Positions 1 through 11,455 of a stretch of DNA of 64,000 nt are shown here, one piece after another (within the stretch, counting starts at the first letter, position 1; every line of letters begins with the position of its first letter). The DNA is taken from NCBI RefSeq assembly GCF_004402015.1, contig NZ_SOPW01000009.1:1-64000 (forward strand), read 5' to 3'. The DNA is from Filobacillus milosensis (lineage in GTDB: Bacteria; Bacillota; Bacilli; Bacillales; Alkalibacillaceae). The notes under the pieces were generated by a model. That model searched no databases and was not told where the DNA came from. It saw only the letters and a list, made by a program, of their open reading frames with translations. Both the position numbers and the translations under genes were made by a program.

Positions 1-407
<407 letters not shown>

Positions 408-540
408 GTAGTTTGATTGGCTTGTTTGTTTCGTCTTAGTAACTTTCCACCAACCGTTGAAAGTTACCGAATTGACGACAGGCTATTTTGTTTAGTTTTC
501 AAGGTTCGAATGTCAGTCGCATCAAAAAAGCGACTCAATC

Positions 541-569
541 ATCATAACAACTTCTCTTTTGTGTGTCAA
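541..569 (-). promoter_or_regulatory. rrn proximal promoter (sigma-A)
   Basis: Read on the minus strand: -35 TTGACA (564-569), a 17-nt spacer and -10 TATGAT (541-546). It lies about 130 nt upstream of the mature 16S 5' end, with a leader in between. The match to consensus and the 17-nt spacing are seen directly; use as the proximal rRNA promoter is inferred from position. Confidence 0.85.
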
Positions 570-634
570 TAACTTTTTTATGTCTTTATTAACTGAAGAA
601 ACTGTTGGTGCCGCCTCAAAACAGCGACTTTATT

Positions 635-663
635 AATATAACAATTAATCAATTGAAAGTCAA
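635..663 (-). promoter_or_regulatory. rrn upstream promoter (sigma-A)
   Basis: Minus strand: -35 TTGACT (658-663), 17-nt spacer, -10 TATATT (635-640), 94 nt upstream of the proximal promoter. Tandem promoters are usual for Bacillus rRNA operons. Confidence 0.75.
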
Positions 664-738
664 TAAATTTTTAAGTTATTTATTAATGATTTTTGTTATG
701 CTGAGTTGCGTTATTGTTTCCTTAACGCGACGATTAAT

Positions 739-767
739 AATTTATCATGGTTTTAAATCTATGACAA
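739..767 (-). promoter_or_regulatory. possible third rrn promoter
   Basis: Minus strand: TTGTCA (762-767), 17-nt spacer, TAAATT (739-744), about 104 nt upstream of the second promoter. The match is weaker but the spacing is ideal and similar to that between the other two promoters. Confidence 0.45.
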
Positions 768-943
768 TAGTTTTTATTGATTTTTTCAAAGAAAGTTTAT
801 TCTGAAAGTATTATTCAATTCATTCTGAGTTAAACAAGCTGCTCGCATACCGTCGCATCACATCATAAGTCTTCCATTCTACAACACTATAAGTTTAATT
901 CTATCCTTATCAATACACCGTTTCTTTTTCATTAAAACCAAAT

Positions 944-990
944 AAAAAACTGCTTGCCACAACTCTTTTATAGAGTGCGACAAGCAGTTA
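944..990 (-). terminator. lysS intrinsic terminator
   Basis: A stem built on CTGCTTG / CAAGCAG with an inner ACTCT / AGAGT pairing is followed on the minus strand by a run of T. It lies 18 nt past the lysS stop and separates lysS from the rRNA promoters. Confidence 0.85.
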
Positions 991-1007
991 GTAATATACA
1001 TTATTTT

Positions 1008-2513
<1,506 letters not shown>

Positions 2514-2558
2514 CTATTATTAATATAAGTTACGACGCTTTTGTAGCAACTTTTACTC

Positions 2559-2690
2559 TTAAACATTTTCATCTAATATTTCGATTAGCTTTTCTTTCAA
2601 GTTACAGTCGTTAATACGTTTTCTAACTTTACCATTACCTTTTAGGGCTTTCAAGTACCATGCTGCATGCTCATGCATTTCAAAGCACGC
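2559..2690 (-). pseudogene. dusB: Remnant of tRNA-dihydrouridine synthase (dusB), C-terminal end only
   Basis: The minus strand encodes about 43 codons ending in TAA at 2559-2561. They contain HAAWYLKALKGNGKVR, closely matching the conserved C-terminus of DusB (HAAWYLKG...GN..VR). An in-frame TAA (2691-2693) lies immediately upstream and folK begins only about 14 nt beyond, so the catalytic TIM barrel is missing and no start is present. In B. subtilis the order is folK, a small XRE-type gene, dusB, lysS; here the XRE gene and nearly all of dusB are gone. This looks like a deletion scar, not a functional gene. Confidence 0.8.
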
Positions 2691-2706
2691 TTACCCTTCA
2701 ATCTAA

Positions 2707-3201
2707 TCATAACTTCTTATTATATAACCTAACATCATCTATATCACTTTGCGACAACATTTGATACCATTGTTCAATCGTTAAGTTGCCAAACGTAATG
2801 CCTGGAGCAATTTCTTTTAATGGAACCAAAACAAACGCCCGTTCGTGCATTCTCGGATGAGGCACGGTTAGGTCTTCCATTTCTATCGTCTTATTATCAA
2901 ACAATAATATATCTAAGTCAATGGACCTTGGACCGAACCTGATTTTCCGCTCTCTTCCTAATTCTTGTTCGATCTGCTGACAATAATTTAATAAAGCAAA
3001 AGGTTCTAAGCTTGTCTTCGCTTTAACGACCATATTTAAAAAGTCAGCCTGCTCTAAGTAACCAACAGGTTTCGTTTCATATATAGAAGAAAGACTAACT
3101 AATTCCAGTTCTTTATGGTCACTTAACGCTTGAATGGCATCTGACAAATGTTCCATCCTCGGTTCGATGTTTGTTCCTAATGCTATAAACACATCATGCA
3201 T
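2707..3201 (-). CDS. folK: 2-amino-4-hydroxy-6-hydroxymethyldihydropteridine pyrophosphokinase
   Basis: Transfers pyrophosphate from ATP to 6-hydroxymethyl-dihydropterin, making the pterin substrate of FolP in folate synthesis. The 164-residue protein has the HPPK signature: ALGTNIEPR near the N-terminus, the central ELGRERKIRFGPRSIDLDIL block with the metal-binding Asp pair (DLD), and VPHPRMHERAFVL near residue 120. It overlaps the end of folB by 8 nt, indicating translational coupling. It is the last intact gene of the folate group, and beyond it only the dusB stub remains. Confidence 0.95.
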   Translation of the reverse strand: MHDVFIALGTNIEPRMEHLSDAIQALSDHKELELVSLSSIYETKPVGYLEQADFLNMVVKAKTSLEPFALLNYCQQIEQELGRERKIRFGPRSIDLDILLFDNKTIEMEDLTVPHPRMHERAFVLVPLKEIAPGITFGNLTIEQWYQMLSQSDIDDVRLYNKKL

Positions 3202-3565
3202 AATCTTGTCTCTCCCGAGTTATTTCAATCGCAACTTTATCATAGTAACCTGGAATAGGAGGTCCTGGTTTATCAACTTTTACCGTACACGCTTCTAGTT
3301 TGTCAAATTGATCAAACAATTGATGTGCAATATCCTCAGCAACAGCTTCCACGAGATTTTTCGCTTCACCTTCAACGATCTTCTGAACGAGTTGATACAC
3401 TTGACCGTAATGTATACTGTCGTTCATGTCGTCTGTTTCTCCTGCTTTTTTTAAAGCTGTCATTAGTTCGACGCTTACCGTAAAGCGTTGTCCCAGCTTA
3501 TTTTCTTCAGGATACAACCCATGATAACCGTAAAACATCATATCCTTAACTATAATTTTATCCAT
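3194..3565 (-). CDS. folB: Dihydroneopterin aldolase
   Basis: Cleaves 7,8-dihydroneopterin to 6-hydroxymethyl-dihydropterin and glycolaldehyde. At 123 residues it is the usual length. FYGYHGLYPEENKLGQRF near residue 11 is the family's substrate-binding signature with the conserved Glu, and KVDKPGPPIPGYYDKVAIEI near the C-terminus contains the catalytic Lys region. It overlaps folP by 8 nt upstream and folK by 8 nt downstream, so the three steps folB, folK and folP are translated as a coupled unit. Confidence 0.94.
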   Translation of the reverse strand: MDKIIVKDMMFYGYHGLYPEENKLGQRFTVSVELMTALKKAGETDDMNDSIHYGQVYQLVQKIVEGEAKNLVEAVAEDIAHQLFDQFDKLEACTVKVDKPGPPIPGYYDKVAIEITRERQDYA

Positions 3566-4394
3566 GCAGGTAGTCTCCTTTTCCCATCATTAAATCCATC
3601 ATTTTAACTGCTCGTTGGACTTCTTTTACATCATGAACACGCACTAGATCAACACCTTGTTGAATACCATAGCAAACTGTAGCGATGGTACCTTCCACAC
3701 GTTCTTCAGCTGGCAAATCCAGAGCATGTCCAATCATTGATTTACGAGAAGTTCCTAATAAAATTGGATAGCCTAATACTTTTAGCTCGTGCAAACGTCG
3801 CATAGCTAATAAGTTTTGCTCATAGGTCTTTCCAAAACCAACACCCGGATCTAAAATGATGTGTTCATCAGGTACACCATGTTTTTTAGCAATCTCTATA
3901 CTTTCAGAAAGACTCTTCTTCATATCCTCAATCATGTCATCATATTTAGTTTCGGTTTGATTGTGCATAAGGATTATTGGGACGTCATGTTGTTTAGCTA
4001 CAGCAGCAATTTCGGGGTCTGCCTTAGCTCCCCAAACATCATTAATGATGGAGGCACCTGCTTGAAGAGAGGCATCAGATGTTTTGGCTTTAAAAGTATC
4101 AATAGAGATCGGTATGTTAACTTGGTCTTTTAATTGTTCAATAATGGGGACCACTCGATCAATCTCTTCCAAGGCATCAACCGGTTCGTGCCCTGGACGT
4201 GTAGATTCACCACCAACATCTATGATTTTTGCGCCATTAGCTTCCATCTCTTGTGCATGTTGAACAGCCTTTGACGTTTCATTAAACTGACCACCATCTG
4301 AAAATGAATCAGGTGTGACATTTAAAATCCCCATAATCACTGTTTCTTTGTCAAAATTTAATTCGTATTGATCTTTAATGTTTAACTGACGCAC
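3558..4394 (-). CDS. folP: Dihydropteroate synthase
   Basis: Condenses pterin pyrophosphate with p-aminobenzoate to form dihydropteroate; the classic sulfonamide target. The 278-residue protein carries both DHPS signatures, MGILNVTPDSFSDGG (about residue 21) and GGESTRPG (about residue 61), plus DPGVGFGKT and GTSRKSMIG in the C-terminal half. The start is GTG at 4394, 7 nt after an AAGGCGGG Shine-Dalgarno. It directly follows hslO (12 nt apart). In B. subtilis cysK and pabB-pabA-pabC sit between these two genes; all are absent here, so p-aminobenzoate must be made from genes elsewhere or taken up. Confidence 0.96.
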   Translation of the reverse strand: MRQLNIKDQYELNFDKETVIMGILNVTPDSFSDGGQFNETSKAVQHAQEMEANGAKIIDVGGESTRPGHEPVDALEEIDRVVPIIEQLKDQVNIPISIDTFKAKTSDASLQAGASIINDVWGAKADPEIAAVAKQHDVPIILMHNQTETKYDDMIEDMKKSLSESIEIAKKHGVPDEHIILDPGVGFGKTYEQNLLAMRRLHELKVLGYPILLGTSRKSMIGHALDLPAEERVEGTIATVCYGIQQGVDLVRVHDVKEVQRAVKMMDLMMGKGDYLHG

Positions 4395-4406
4395 ATTAAT
4401 CCCGCC

Positions 4407-5276
4407 TTACTGCTTTAACTGCTCTAAATCTTCAGCACTAAAATGATAGACTTCATGACAAAATTGGCAAGTTGCCTCTGCTCCGTTGTCTTCTTTTATC
4501 ATTTGGTCAATCTCTTCGTTCCCAATGCTCATAATAGCTGTTTCTAGACGTTCTTTTGAACATTTACATTTAAATTGAACATCTGTTTTAGATAACTGCT
4601 TCCATTGTGAGTCTTCGAAAATCTCATTTAAAATATCTTCAGGCGTATAACCATCATGAATCAAAGCTGAAATCGGACGAATTTCTCCTAACCTTTTCTC
4701 CAGCTTTTTCACCGTTAATTCATCAGCATCTGGCATCATTTGAACAATAAACCCACCTGCAGCCAAGATTGATAAATCCGGGTTCACTAATACTCCCGCA
4801 CCAACTGCTGAAGGAACTTGTTCGGATGAAGCGAAGTAATACGTAAAATCCTCACTAACTTCCCCAGAGATAATTGGTACTTGACCAGTGAAATTACTTT
4901 TCATCCCTAAATCTTTTACAATACTTAGAGTCCCACTCGTACCTACCGCACGACGAACATCTAATTTGCCTTGTTCATTTAAGTCAAAATCAACATGTGG
5001 GTTTTTAACATAACCACGTACATCACCGTGTGCGTTACTATCAGCAATCACGTACCCAATCGGTCCGTCACCTTCTAGTTTAGTTGTTAACTTGTCTTCT
5101 CCTTTTAACATCGAACCCATCATAGCTGCAATCGTCATTGTTCGTCCAAGTGCAGCTGAAGCCGTTGCCCACGTTTCCTGTCTTCGGCACGCTTCATTAA
5201 CTAACTCAGTTGAACGAATAGCAAATGCACGAACTTGGCCATCGTAGGCTGTTCCTCGAATCATATAATCACTCAT
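4407..5276 (-). CDS. hslO: Redox-regulated chaperone Hsp33
   Basis: A holdase chaperone that becomes active when its C-terminal zinc cysteines oxidise. The 289-residue protein has the N-terminal substrate-binding domain (RGTAYDGQVRAFA near the start) and a C-terminal CKC ... CQFC cysteine set of the CXCX(~30)CXXC type. The start is set at ATG 5276, 8 nt after the AAGGG Shine-Dalgarno; a GTG at 5285 also opens this frame but overlaps the ribosome site. The gene begins a few nt after the coaX stop, so the two are probably co-transcribed. Confidence 0.95.
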   Translation of the reverse strand: MSDYMIRGTAYDGQVRAFAIRSTELVNEACRRQETWATASAALGRTMTIAAMMGSMLKGEDKLTTKLEGDGPIGYVIADSNAHGDVRGYVKNPHVDFDLNEQGKLDVRRAVGTSGTLSIVKDLGMKSNFTGQVPIISGEVSEDFTYYFASSEQVPSAVGAGVLVNPDLSILAAGGFIVQMMPDADELTVKKLEKRLGEIRPISALIHDGYTPEDILNEIFEDSQWKQLSKTDVQFKCKCSKERLETAIMSIGNEEIDQMIKEDNGAEATCQFCHEVYHFSAEDLEQLKQ

Positions 5277-5281
5277 GTTGT

Positions 5282-6061
5282 TCACCCTTCGTTTTTCTTA
5301 TTAATACAGTATATTTCATATAAACCTTTTAGTGTTAATGCTTGATCGACATGATCAATTGTTTTAGAACCTTTAGCGATGAGTTTAGAAAGTCCACCGG
5401 TTGCAATGACTGTAGGTGTTTGATTAGCTCTATCTTTCATACGATTAACAACTTCGTCAACTTGTCCAATATACCCAAAATAAATACCTGATTGCATCGC
5501 TTCTACAGTAGAGCTTCCCACTACATCAGCTGGCCTGGCAATTTCAATTCTAGGTAGCTTCGCAGCTTGTGCATAAAGAGCTTCTGTCGAAATATTAATA
5601 CCTGGGGCAATAGCGCCACCTTCATAAGCTCCATCTTCATTGACATAACAATACGTAGTTGCCGTACCGAAGTCTATAATGACTAAAGGAGCACCATATT
5701 CCTTGATAGCACCAACAGCATTAACAATTCTGTCAGCCCCAATTTCCTTTGGGTTCGGATAGTTCATTTTAAGGCTAGTTTCTACAGAAGTATGACCAAC
5801 AATAATTGGTTCAAGGTGGAAATATCTTTCACACATTTTTTGTAAAGAAAACATTATTGGAGGTACAACTGAAGATATAATGACTCCTTCAAAGTCTTTG
5901 AAACCTAAATCATTATGTTCTAACAATGATTTAACCTGCATCGCATACTCGTCTTCAGTTTTATGACGATTAGTTGCGACTCGCCACTGATAAACTAATT
6001 CCCCTTCGTCAAAAACACCTAAAACCGTATTGGTATTTCCAACGTCTAAAACAAAAATCAT
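5282..6061 (-). CDS. coaX: Type III pantothenate kinase
   Basis: Phosphorylates pantothenate in the first committed step of coenzyme A synthesis. At 259 residues it has normal length and shows the ASKHA-fold nucleotide motifs of type III kinases: [12 protein letters not shown] at residue 6, [11 protein letters not shown] near 107 and [11 protein letters not shown] near 131. The start is ATG at 6061, preceded by a GAAGG ribosome site. It heads the coaX-hslO-folP-folB-folK group. The 355-nt gap before it holds the ftsH terminator and a 21-bp-period repeat array. Confidence 0.95.
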   Translation of the reverse strand: MIFVLDVGNTNTVLGVFDEGELVYQWRVATNRHKTEDEYAMQVKSLLEHNDLGFKDFEGVIISSVVPPIMFSLQKMCERYFHLEPIIVGHTSVETSLKMNYPNPKEIGADRIVNAVGAIKEYGAPLVIIDFGTATTYCYVNEDGAYEGGAIAPGINISTEALYAQAAKLPRIEIARPADVVGSSTVEAMQSGIYFGYIGQVDEVVNRMKDRANQTPTVIATGGLSKLIAKGSKTIDHVDQALTLKGLYEIYCINKKNEG

Positions 6062-6227
6062 GCCTTCAACCCATTTCTTTATATTTAAATTGATTACACT
6101 ACTTGTATTTTAGTGAAGTTTAACACGTAAATCATAACATAAATTATTTAAACTGTGTGGTTTGAAAGTTTGGTAACAAGAGTAAAGAAACGAATGAGGT
6201 TTTCTGGTTTAATTTAATGACTGTCTT

Positions 6228-6321
6228 AGTGCTCAAGTTCAAAAAAGTAGTGCTTAAGCTTGCCATTTTAGTACTCGAGTTATACAGGCATTTACCCATG
6301 TTCATGAGTTAAGTACTCAAG
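6228..6321. repeat. 21-bp-period intergenic array, core AGTRCTYRAG
   Basis: On the plus strand the 10-mers AGTGCTCAAG (6228), AGTGCTTAAG (6249), AGTACTCGAG (6270) and AGTACTCAAG (6312) are spaced 21, 21 and 42 nt apart. The missing register at 6291 is filled by a degenerate copy (TTTACCCATG). The inner hexamer stays palindromic in two units (CTTAAG, CTCGAG) although its bases change. The sequence between cores is not conserved. The array lies between the ftsH terminator and the coaX start. Confidence 0.8.
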
Positions 6322-6372
6322 ACCATATGCTTACAGTCGTTTAACCGAATGATTCTGCCCCTAATTCATCTC

Positions 6373-6405
6373 AAAAAAAAATCCTCACTGCTACCAGTGA
6401 GGATT
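6373..6405 (-). terminator. ftsH intrinsic terminator
   Basis: A perfect 10-bp stem ATCCTCACTG / CAGTGAGGAT with a 4-nt loop is followed on the minus strand by a run of eight or more T. It lies just past the ftsH stop. Confidence 0.9.
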
Positions 6406-6416
6406 TTAATTTATAA

Positions 6417-8414
6417 TTATTCTTTTCGATTAGAGTCATCATCTTCATCGGATAGCGGTTCTTCTTCACGCTTTTGAATGTTGACTTTAACATCATGTTC
6501 TTCAGATTTAGTCTCTTCTTCAGAAGATTGCTCATCAGGTTGGTCATCAGTTGCAGATAACTCGTCTTCCTGATCATCTTTTGGTTTCTCAGGCAGTACA
6601 CCTTTTTCAAATAATCCATGAATTTGAGCGGCATCTAACGTTTCAACTTCTAATAACGTTTTCGCTATTAGTTCAAGTTGTTGTTGATGCTCAGTTAGGA
6701 TATTTTTCGCTCGCTCATAGCAAGATTTAATAATCGATTGAATTTCCTGGTCAATTTCATATGCAATTTGATCACTGTAGTTAGGATCATTTTGAATATC
6801 ACGACCTAAGAACACTTGCCCACCGGTACTACCAAATTGTAATGGTCCTAGTTTGTCACTCATACCAAACTCAGTCACCATTTTACGTGCTATACCTGTT
6901 GCACGCTGGACGTCATTATGAGCACCTGTGCTCACTTCACCGAAGATGATTTCTTCAGCGACACGACCACCAAGTAAACCGGTAATCTTATCTAGTAATT
7001 CCGGCTTCGTCTGGAAGTAACGGTCTTCTTTAGGTAGCATCACCGCATAACCACCAGCTTGACCACGTGGTACAATCGTTACTTTGTGAACCATATCGGC
7101 TTCATCTAACACTTTACCGATGACTGTGTGACCACTCTCATGGTATGCCACAATGTTTTTCTCTTTCTCAGAGATGACTTTACTCTTCTTAGCAGGACCT
7201 GCAATGACACGGTCGATTGCTTCATCAACGTGTTCCATCGAAATTTTCGTCACGTCATCACGAGCCGCAACAAGTGCCGCTTCGTTTAATAAGTTCTCAA
7301 GATCCGCACCAGAGAAACCTGGAGTACGCATCGCAATTGTTTTTAGATCCACTGTATCATCTAATGGTTTGTTCTTGGCATGTACAGCTAGCACCTCTTG
7401 ACGACCTTTAACATCTGGAGCATTAACCGTTATTTGACGGTCAAAACGTCCCGGACGTAATAATGCCGGGTCAAGAATATCCGGGCGGTTGGTCGCAGCA
7501 ATCATAATGATTCCTTCATTAACACCAAAACCGTCCATTTCAACTAGTAACTGGTTTAATGTTTGTTCACGCTCATCATGTCCACCGCCGACACCTGCGC
7601 CACGTTGACGACCTACAGCATCAATCTCATCAATAAACACAATACATGGTGCATTTTTCTTCGCATTTTCGAATAAGTCACGTACACGTGATGCACCAAC
7701 ACCAACAAACATCTCTACGAAATCAGAACCACTGATTGAGAAGAATGGTACGCCCGCTTCACCAGCTACAGCTTTTGCAAGTAATGTTTTACCTGTACCA
7801 GGAGGTCCCACTAATAGGATCCCTTTAGGAATTCTTGCCCCAAGCTCAGTGAACTTGCGAGGGTCTTTTAAGAAATCGACCACTTCAACGAGTTCTTGCT
7901 TCTCTTCATCAGCCCCTGCAACATCAGGGAATTTCGTTTTCTTTTTATCTTCGGTATACATCTTCGCCTTACTCTTACCAAAGTTCATCATGCGGCCACC
8001 GCCGCCTTGCATTTGGCCTAGTAAGAAGAAGAATAGGATAAACAGAATAATAAATGGAATTAACGTGGTAAAAAAGCGTGCCCAGGCACTCGGCTCTTCA
8101 GCTTTCTCAATCGTTAAAATGGCTTGCTCTTCAGCCTGCTCAATAATATTACTTACGACTTGATCATTCGCAGGAATTTCAGCACTGAAAGCTGTCGTTT
8201 CTCCATCTTTCACATACTGACCTCTTGCTTCGTAAGCTTCATTTGTATATTGTAAGGTCATTTCTTCAACCTGACCTTCAGATAGTGCATTTGTAAATTC
8301 AGTATAATTTAACTGTTCCGTTTCCGGGCTTGGGTTATTTAACATCCCGATAATGGCTATAAGCACTAAAAATATAATAAAGAAAAAGAATGTATTTCGG
8401 AACACTCGGTTCAT
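6417..8414 (-). CDS. ftsH: ATP-dependent zinc metalloprotease FtsH
   Basis: A membrane-anchored AAA+ protease that degrades unfolded membrane proteins and regulatory substrates. Residues 7-24 and about 114-133 are the two membrane segments flanking an extracytoplasmic domain. The Walker A motif GPPGTGKT lies at 203-210, followed by Walker B FIDEID, the second region of homology, and the zinc site HESGH near residue 430. The C-terminus is strongly acidic and Glu/Asp-rich. The start is ATG 8414, 5 nt after an AGGAGGAGGT ribosome site, matching MNRVFRNT of homologues; upstream in-frame starts are not supported. Confidence 0.97.
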   Translation of the reverse strand: MNRVFRNTFFFFIIFLVLIAIIGMLNNPSPETEQLNYTEFTNALSEGQVEEMTLQYTNEAYEARGQYVKDGETTAFSAEIPANDQVVSNIIEQAEEQAILTIEKAEEPSAWARFFTTLIPFIILFILFFFLLGQMQGGGGRMMNFGKSKAKMYTEDKKKTKFPDVAGADEEKQELVEVVDFLKDPRKFTELGARIPKGILLVGPPGTGKTLLAKAVAGEAGVPFFSISGSDFVEMFVGVGASRVRDLFENAKKNAPCIVFIDEIDAVGRQRGAGVGGGHDEREQTLNQLLVEMDGFGVNEGIIMIAATNRPDILDPALLRPGRFDRQITVNAPDVKGRQEVLAVHAKNKPLDDTVDLKTIAMRTPGFSGADLENLLNEAALVAARDDVTKISMEHVDEAIDRVIAGPAKKSKVISEKEKNIVAYHESGHTVIGKVLDEADMVHKVTIVPRGQAGGYAVMLPKEDRYFQTKPELLDKITGLLGGRVAEEIIFGEVSTGAHNDVQRATGIARKMVTEFGMSDKLGPLQFGSTGGQVFLGRDIQNDPNYSDQIAYEIDQEIQSIIKSCYERAKNILTEHQQQLELIAKTLLEVETLDAAQIHGLFEKGVLPEKPKDDQEDELSATDDQPDEQSSEEETKSEEHDVKVNIQKREEEPLSDEDDDSNRKE

Positions 8415-8530
8415 TACGTACCTCCTCCTAAGCGACAAAACTAAACTAATACTACCATAATAATTTCGGTACTCTCAACTTATAGCAGTTGAACATTTTC
8501 TGACAATTCGTACAAGCTATCTAATTCAAT

Positions 8531-9067
8531 TTATGAATAGATTTCTGGTTTTAATACTCCGATATAAGGAAGGTTACGATATTTTTCCTGATAATCTAAC
8601 CCATACCCTACAACAAAAGCATCTGGTACTTCAAAACCGACTAAATCAGCTTTAACATCAGACTGTCTTCCACTTGGTTTATCTAATAAAGTAACAATCG
8701 TGATTGAATTTGCTCCACGATATTTAAATAAATCAACTAGGTAACTTAACGTTAAACCACTATCGATAATATCCTCGATAATGAGTAAGTCACGACCCTT
8801 AACTTTTGTATTTAAATCTTTAATAATCTTAACTTCACCAGTTGAACGCATACCGCCTTCGTAACTGGACACATCCATAAAATCCATTTCAATGTGAGTG
8901 TCCACACGTTTAAGCAGGTCGCTCATAAATGGCATTGCGCCTTTTAGAACTCCTATAGCTAATGGAAACTTTCCATCAAACTTCTCAGTGATTTCAGAAG
9001 CTAATTCCTTTGTTTTAACTTGAATATCTTCTTCAGGTATTAAAATTTCTTTAATCTCATCGTGCAT
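8531..9067 (-). CDS. hpt: Hypoxanthine-guanine phosphoribosyltransferase
   Basis: Salvages hypoxanthine and guanine to IMP and GMP using PRPP. The 178-residue protein has the PRPP-binding loop [14 protein letters not shown], the flexible-loop region MDFMDVSSY and the purine-site [13 protein letters not shown]. The start is ATG 9067 behind an AGGGGGAT ribosome site; an ATG at 9085 overlaps that site. It begins inside the short spacer after tilS, the conserved tilS-hpt pairing of Firmicutes. In B. subtilis HprT and TilS proteins cooperate to activate ftsH transcription, and ftsH is the next gene downstream here too. Confidence 0.96.
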   Translation of the reverse strand: MHDEIKEILIPEEDIQVKTKELASEITEKFDGKFPLAIGVLKGAMPFMSDLLKRVDTHIEMDFMDVSSYEGGMRSTGEVKIIKDLNTKVKGRDLLIIEDIIDSGLTLSYLVDLFKYRGANSITIVTLLDKPSGRQSDVKADLVGFEVPDAFVVGYGLDYQEKYRNLPYIGVLKPEIYS

Positions 9068-9077
9068 GGAGATCCCC

Positions 9078-10439
9078 CTAATCATTGTTATCGATTGTTA
9101 TTTGAACAAGCTTATTATGGCTATCTTTTACTAAGTGACTCTTACAAATGTATGGTACCCAAATAATTTCACCATCTCCATTAACGATAATGGGCCATTC
9201 ATCTCTTAAGTACTCAGGAATCTTTTGATCAATAAACAAACTTTTTATTTTTTTATGACCATCCATACCTATAGGTTTAATACGATCACCACTTTGTCTC
9301 GTTCGCACAGTAAGCGGGAACTCCATGTGATTTTTATCACATAAAATTTGATTAGAAGACATATTTGAAGGTGATTCTACTTCATGGACTCGTACCACCC
9401 ACCCGTTAGGAAGGGTTAGTGCATCCCCTATTGATAGTTGTAATTCATAGGGCTGAGTCTTAAAGGAGCCTTTGATGATCTGACATTCATCATAAGCTTT
9501 AACAAAGGTAAAATGGTCAGATATTCTATACTGACTATTCGATTGTGTTGAATAAAGCCATTCAATAAACGGCTCAAAATAATCTTTATCAAACGAATAG
9601 GCAGAATGAAGATAGTTTAATATTAGATGAAAGGTTCGTCTTTGTAAAGACAATGACATTCCTTTAAACTCACTAATTAAAAAGCTGACTTTTTCTTTGT
9701 GAAATGTAGCGATTTTTTGTAATTCTTTACTCGCTAAGTCCATTAACAATTCGTCATCTTCAAGCAGTTGTCCTTGAAGTTGAGCCATACTTTTCTGTAA
9801 GTTCGGGTTCTCACTTTTTAATAATGGAATCACATGATGTCTAACTCTGTTACGTGTATAATCATCTTCGTCATTTGATGAATCGATTCTTGGAGATAAT
9901 TGATGCTCTTTTATATATTGCCATATATCATCCTTCGTCAAACATAGAAATGGACGAATTATAATATGGTTGTCGAATGAACGTTTTACAGGTATGCCAT
10001 TCGGTCGAACACCTTTAGAAAATTGCATCACCATCGATTCGACTAAATCATCCTGGTGATGACCAAAAACTAATTTTGCTTCTGAGTGTTCTTGCATTTG
10101 TTCTTTAAAAAATTGATATCTCAACTCTCGTGCAGCCACTTGAGTACTAACTCGGTTTAATCTTTTATAAGCAGCTACATCAACTTGTCCTATTGAACAA
10201 GGTACACCCAGCTTCTCGCACACCTCTTTAACAAATAATGCATCATTTAAAGAATCTTGTCCTCTTAGTTGATGATCCACCGTTAAGGTATATAACTTCA
10301 AATTCCAGGAAGCTTGAATCGAGACAAAATAATATAAGAGTGCTAACGAATCCGGCCCACCAGACACAGCTAAAAACAATGTATCACCTTGTTCGAATAA
10401 CTGATGTTTCTGATTGTATTTATCTATTTGTTTGTTCAT
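9078..10439 (-). CDS. tilS: tRNA(Ile)-lysidine synthetase
   Basis: Converts the wobble cytidine of tRNA-Ile2 (anticodon CAU) to lysidine so that it reads AUA and is charged with isoleucine. The N-terminal PP-loop motif SGGPDS (about residues 26-31) binds ATP, and [10 protein letters not shown] (about 126) is part of the N-type ATPase core. The C-terminal TilS domain follows ([11 protein letters not shown] near 385). The 453-residue length is usual. The ribosome site ahead of ATG 10439 is weak (GATGGTG), so the start is less certain than the identity. Confidence 0.95.
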   Translation of the reverse strand: MNKQIDKYNQKHQLFEQGDTLFLAVSGGPDSLALLYYFVSIQASWNLKLYTLTVDHQLRGQDSLNDALFVKEVCEKLGVPCSIGQVDVAAYKRLNRVSTQVAARELRYQFFKEQMQEHSEAKLVFGHHQDDLVESMVMQFSKGVRPNGIPVKRSFDNHIIIRPFLCLTKDDIWQYIKEHQLSPRIDSSNDEDDYTRNRVRHHVIPLLKSENPNLQKSMAQLQGQLLEDDELLMDLASKELQKIATFHKEKVSFLISEFKGMSLSLQRRTFHLILNYLHSAYSFDKDYFEPFIEWLYSTQSNSQYRISDHFTFVKAYDECQIIKGSFKTQPYELQLSIGDALTLPNGWVVRVHEVESPSNMSSNQILCDKNHMEFPLTVRTRQSGDRIKPIGMDGHKKIKSLFIDQKIPEYLRDEWPIIVNGDGEIIWVPYICKSHLVKDSHNKLVQITIDNND

Positions 10440-10525
10440 AACTGGTACACCATCTTCGGATTATTACTATTCTTTTATCGTATCACTTTATAAAAAAGAA
10501 GTTCAATAAAAGTACACTCCTAATT

Positions 10526-11455
10526 TTACATGATAAAGAAATAAAACAATACCAAATGAATGCTTAAAATCGAACTTATTCCAATCACTTCTGGCCAAGG
10601 GCTTGGTGTGCGCTTGTTTTTTCTTTTTTTAGGAGAGCGTTGTTTTTGTACACGCGCCTGACGACTATTAACTTGCTCAATGTCTTTCTTCATGTCATGG
10701 GCGGAAAGATACTGTCCTTTTAAAGCTTTATAAATCACAGAATGCAATGGTTTTAAATTAGTTGCCTGTTGTGTAAGTTTTATTATATCTTTCTGACCAG
10801 GTTTATGGATTTTAATATGTGGGTCCATACTTAACATACAGACAGCATAGGCAAATAAATCATACTGGGGTTCTGCTCGCCGATCTCCCATTTTCCAATA
10901 CCCTCGGTCAAACCAGGTGGTATATTCACGGATAGCTCGACCTCTTTGAGTGACACCCCCTACATCTACTAACCTCGCCCGTTTAGTTTGTTTATCAATC
11001 AAAATATTGTCCGGCTTTAAATCTCCAAATATGTATCCTAACTCATGTAGTTGCTTCAATTGTGTGAGTAGCTGTGAGCTTATCGGAAATAACCAAGACA
11101 GACCATGACTTTGAATCCAATCCCCTAGTGGGACACCATCAATAAACTCCATGACATAGAAGGCGTGCTTTTGACTATGGTTAATCGTTGCATCATCCAC
11201 ATCTAATAAAAGAGGTCCAAGTGGCATACCTTGGACCTTCTTCAAAGCTTTAAGAACATTCACCTCCGCCGCTATGACAGAAGAGTCTTGACTAATTTTT
11301 AATGCGACTTGTTTTTGACCGACTGTTGCTAAATAAATTGACCCTCGAGCACCTTCACCGAGTAATTTCACAATTGAATAAGTCCGTTTATTCCATATCC
11401 CTTTTAATCTTTGGTGCTTAGTAAGACGAACCGTAGGATGAATCGATGATGTCAT
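10526..11455 (-). CDS. yabT: YabT-like Ser/Thr protein kinase with C-terminal membrane anchor
   Basis: A Hanks-type kinase of the sporulation-associated YabT family, which in B. subtilis is made in the forespore and binds DNA. The glycine loop GEGARGSIY is near residue 33, the ATP Lys in VALKIS near 50 and the catalytic-loop GDLKPDNILI near 148. The last ~20 residues form one hydrophobic segment, so the kinase domain should face the cytosol. The usual HRD is FGD and the usual DFG is DVG here; the catalytic Asp, Lys and Asn are kept, so activity is plausible. The gene overlaps the upstream VWA gene by 38 nt and has a good ribosome site (GGAGGG) inside that gene. Confidence 0.85.
   Translation of the reverse strand: MTSSIHPTVRLTKHQRLKGIWNKRTYSIVKLLGEGARGSIYLATVGQKQVALKISQDSSVIAAEVNVLKALKKVQGMPLGPLLLDVDDATINHSQKHAFYVMEFIDGVPLGDWIQSHGLSWLFPISSQLLTQLKQLHELGYIFGDLKPDNILIDKQTKRARLVDVGGVTQRGRAIREYTTWFDRGYWKMGDRRAEPQYDLFAYAVCMLSMDPHIKIHKPGQKDIIKLTQQATNLKPLHSVIYKALKGQYLSAHDMKKDIEQVNSRQARVQKQRSPKKRKNKRTPSPWPEVIGISSILSIHLVLFYFFIM

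Noticed and set aside
605-805. 66-codon ORF upstream of the 16S gene
   Set aside because: Antisense to the tandem rRNA promoters, AT-rich, no ribosome site.
6217-6309. 30-codon frame (MTVLVLKFKK...) in the 6228 array
   Set aside because: No ribosome site, low-complexity hydrophobic product, and the frame ends before the last core; explained better by the 21-bp grid.
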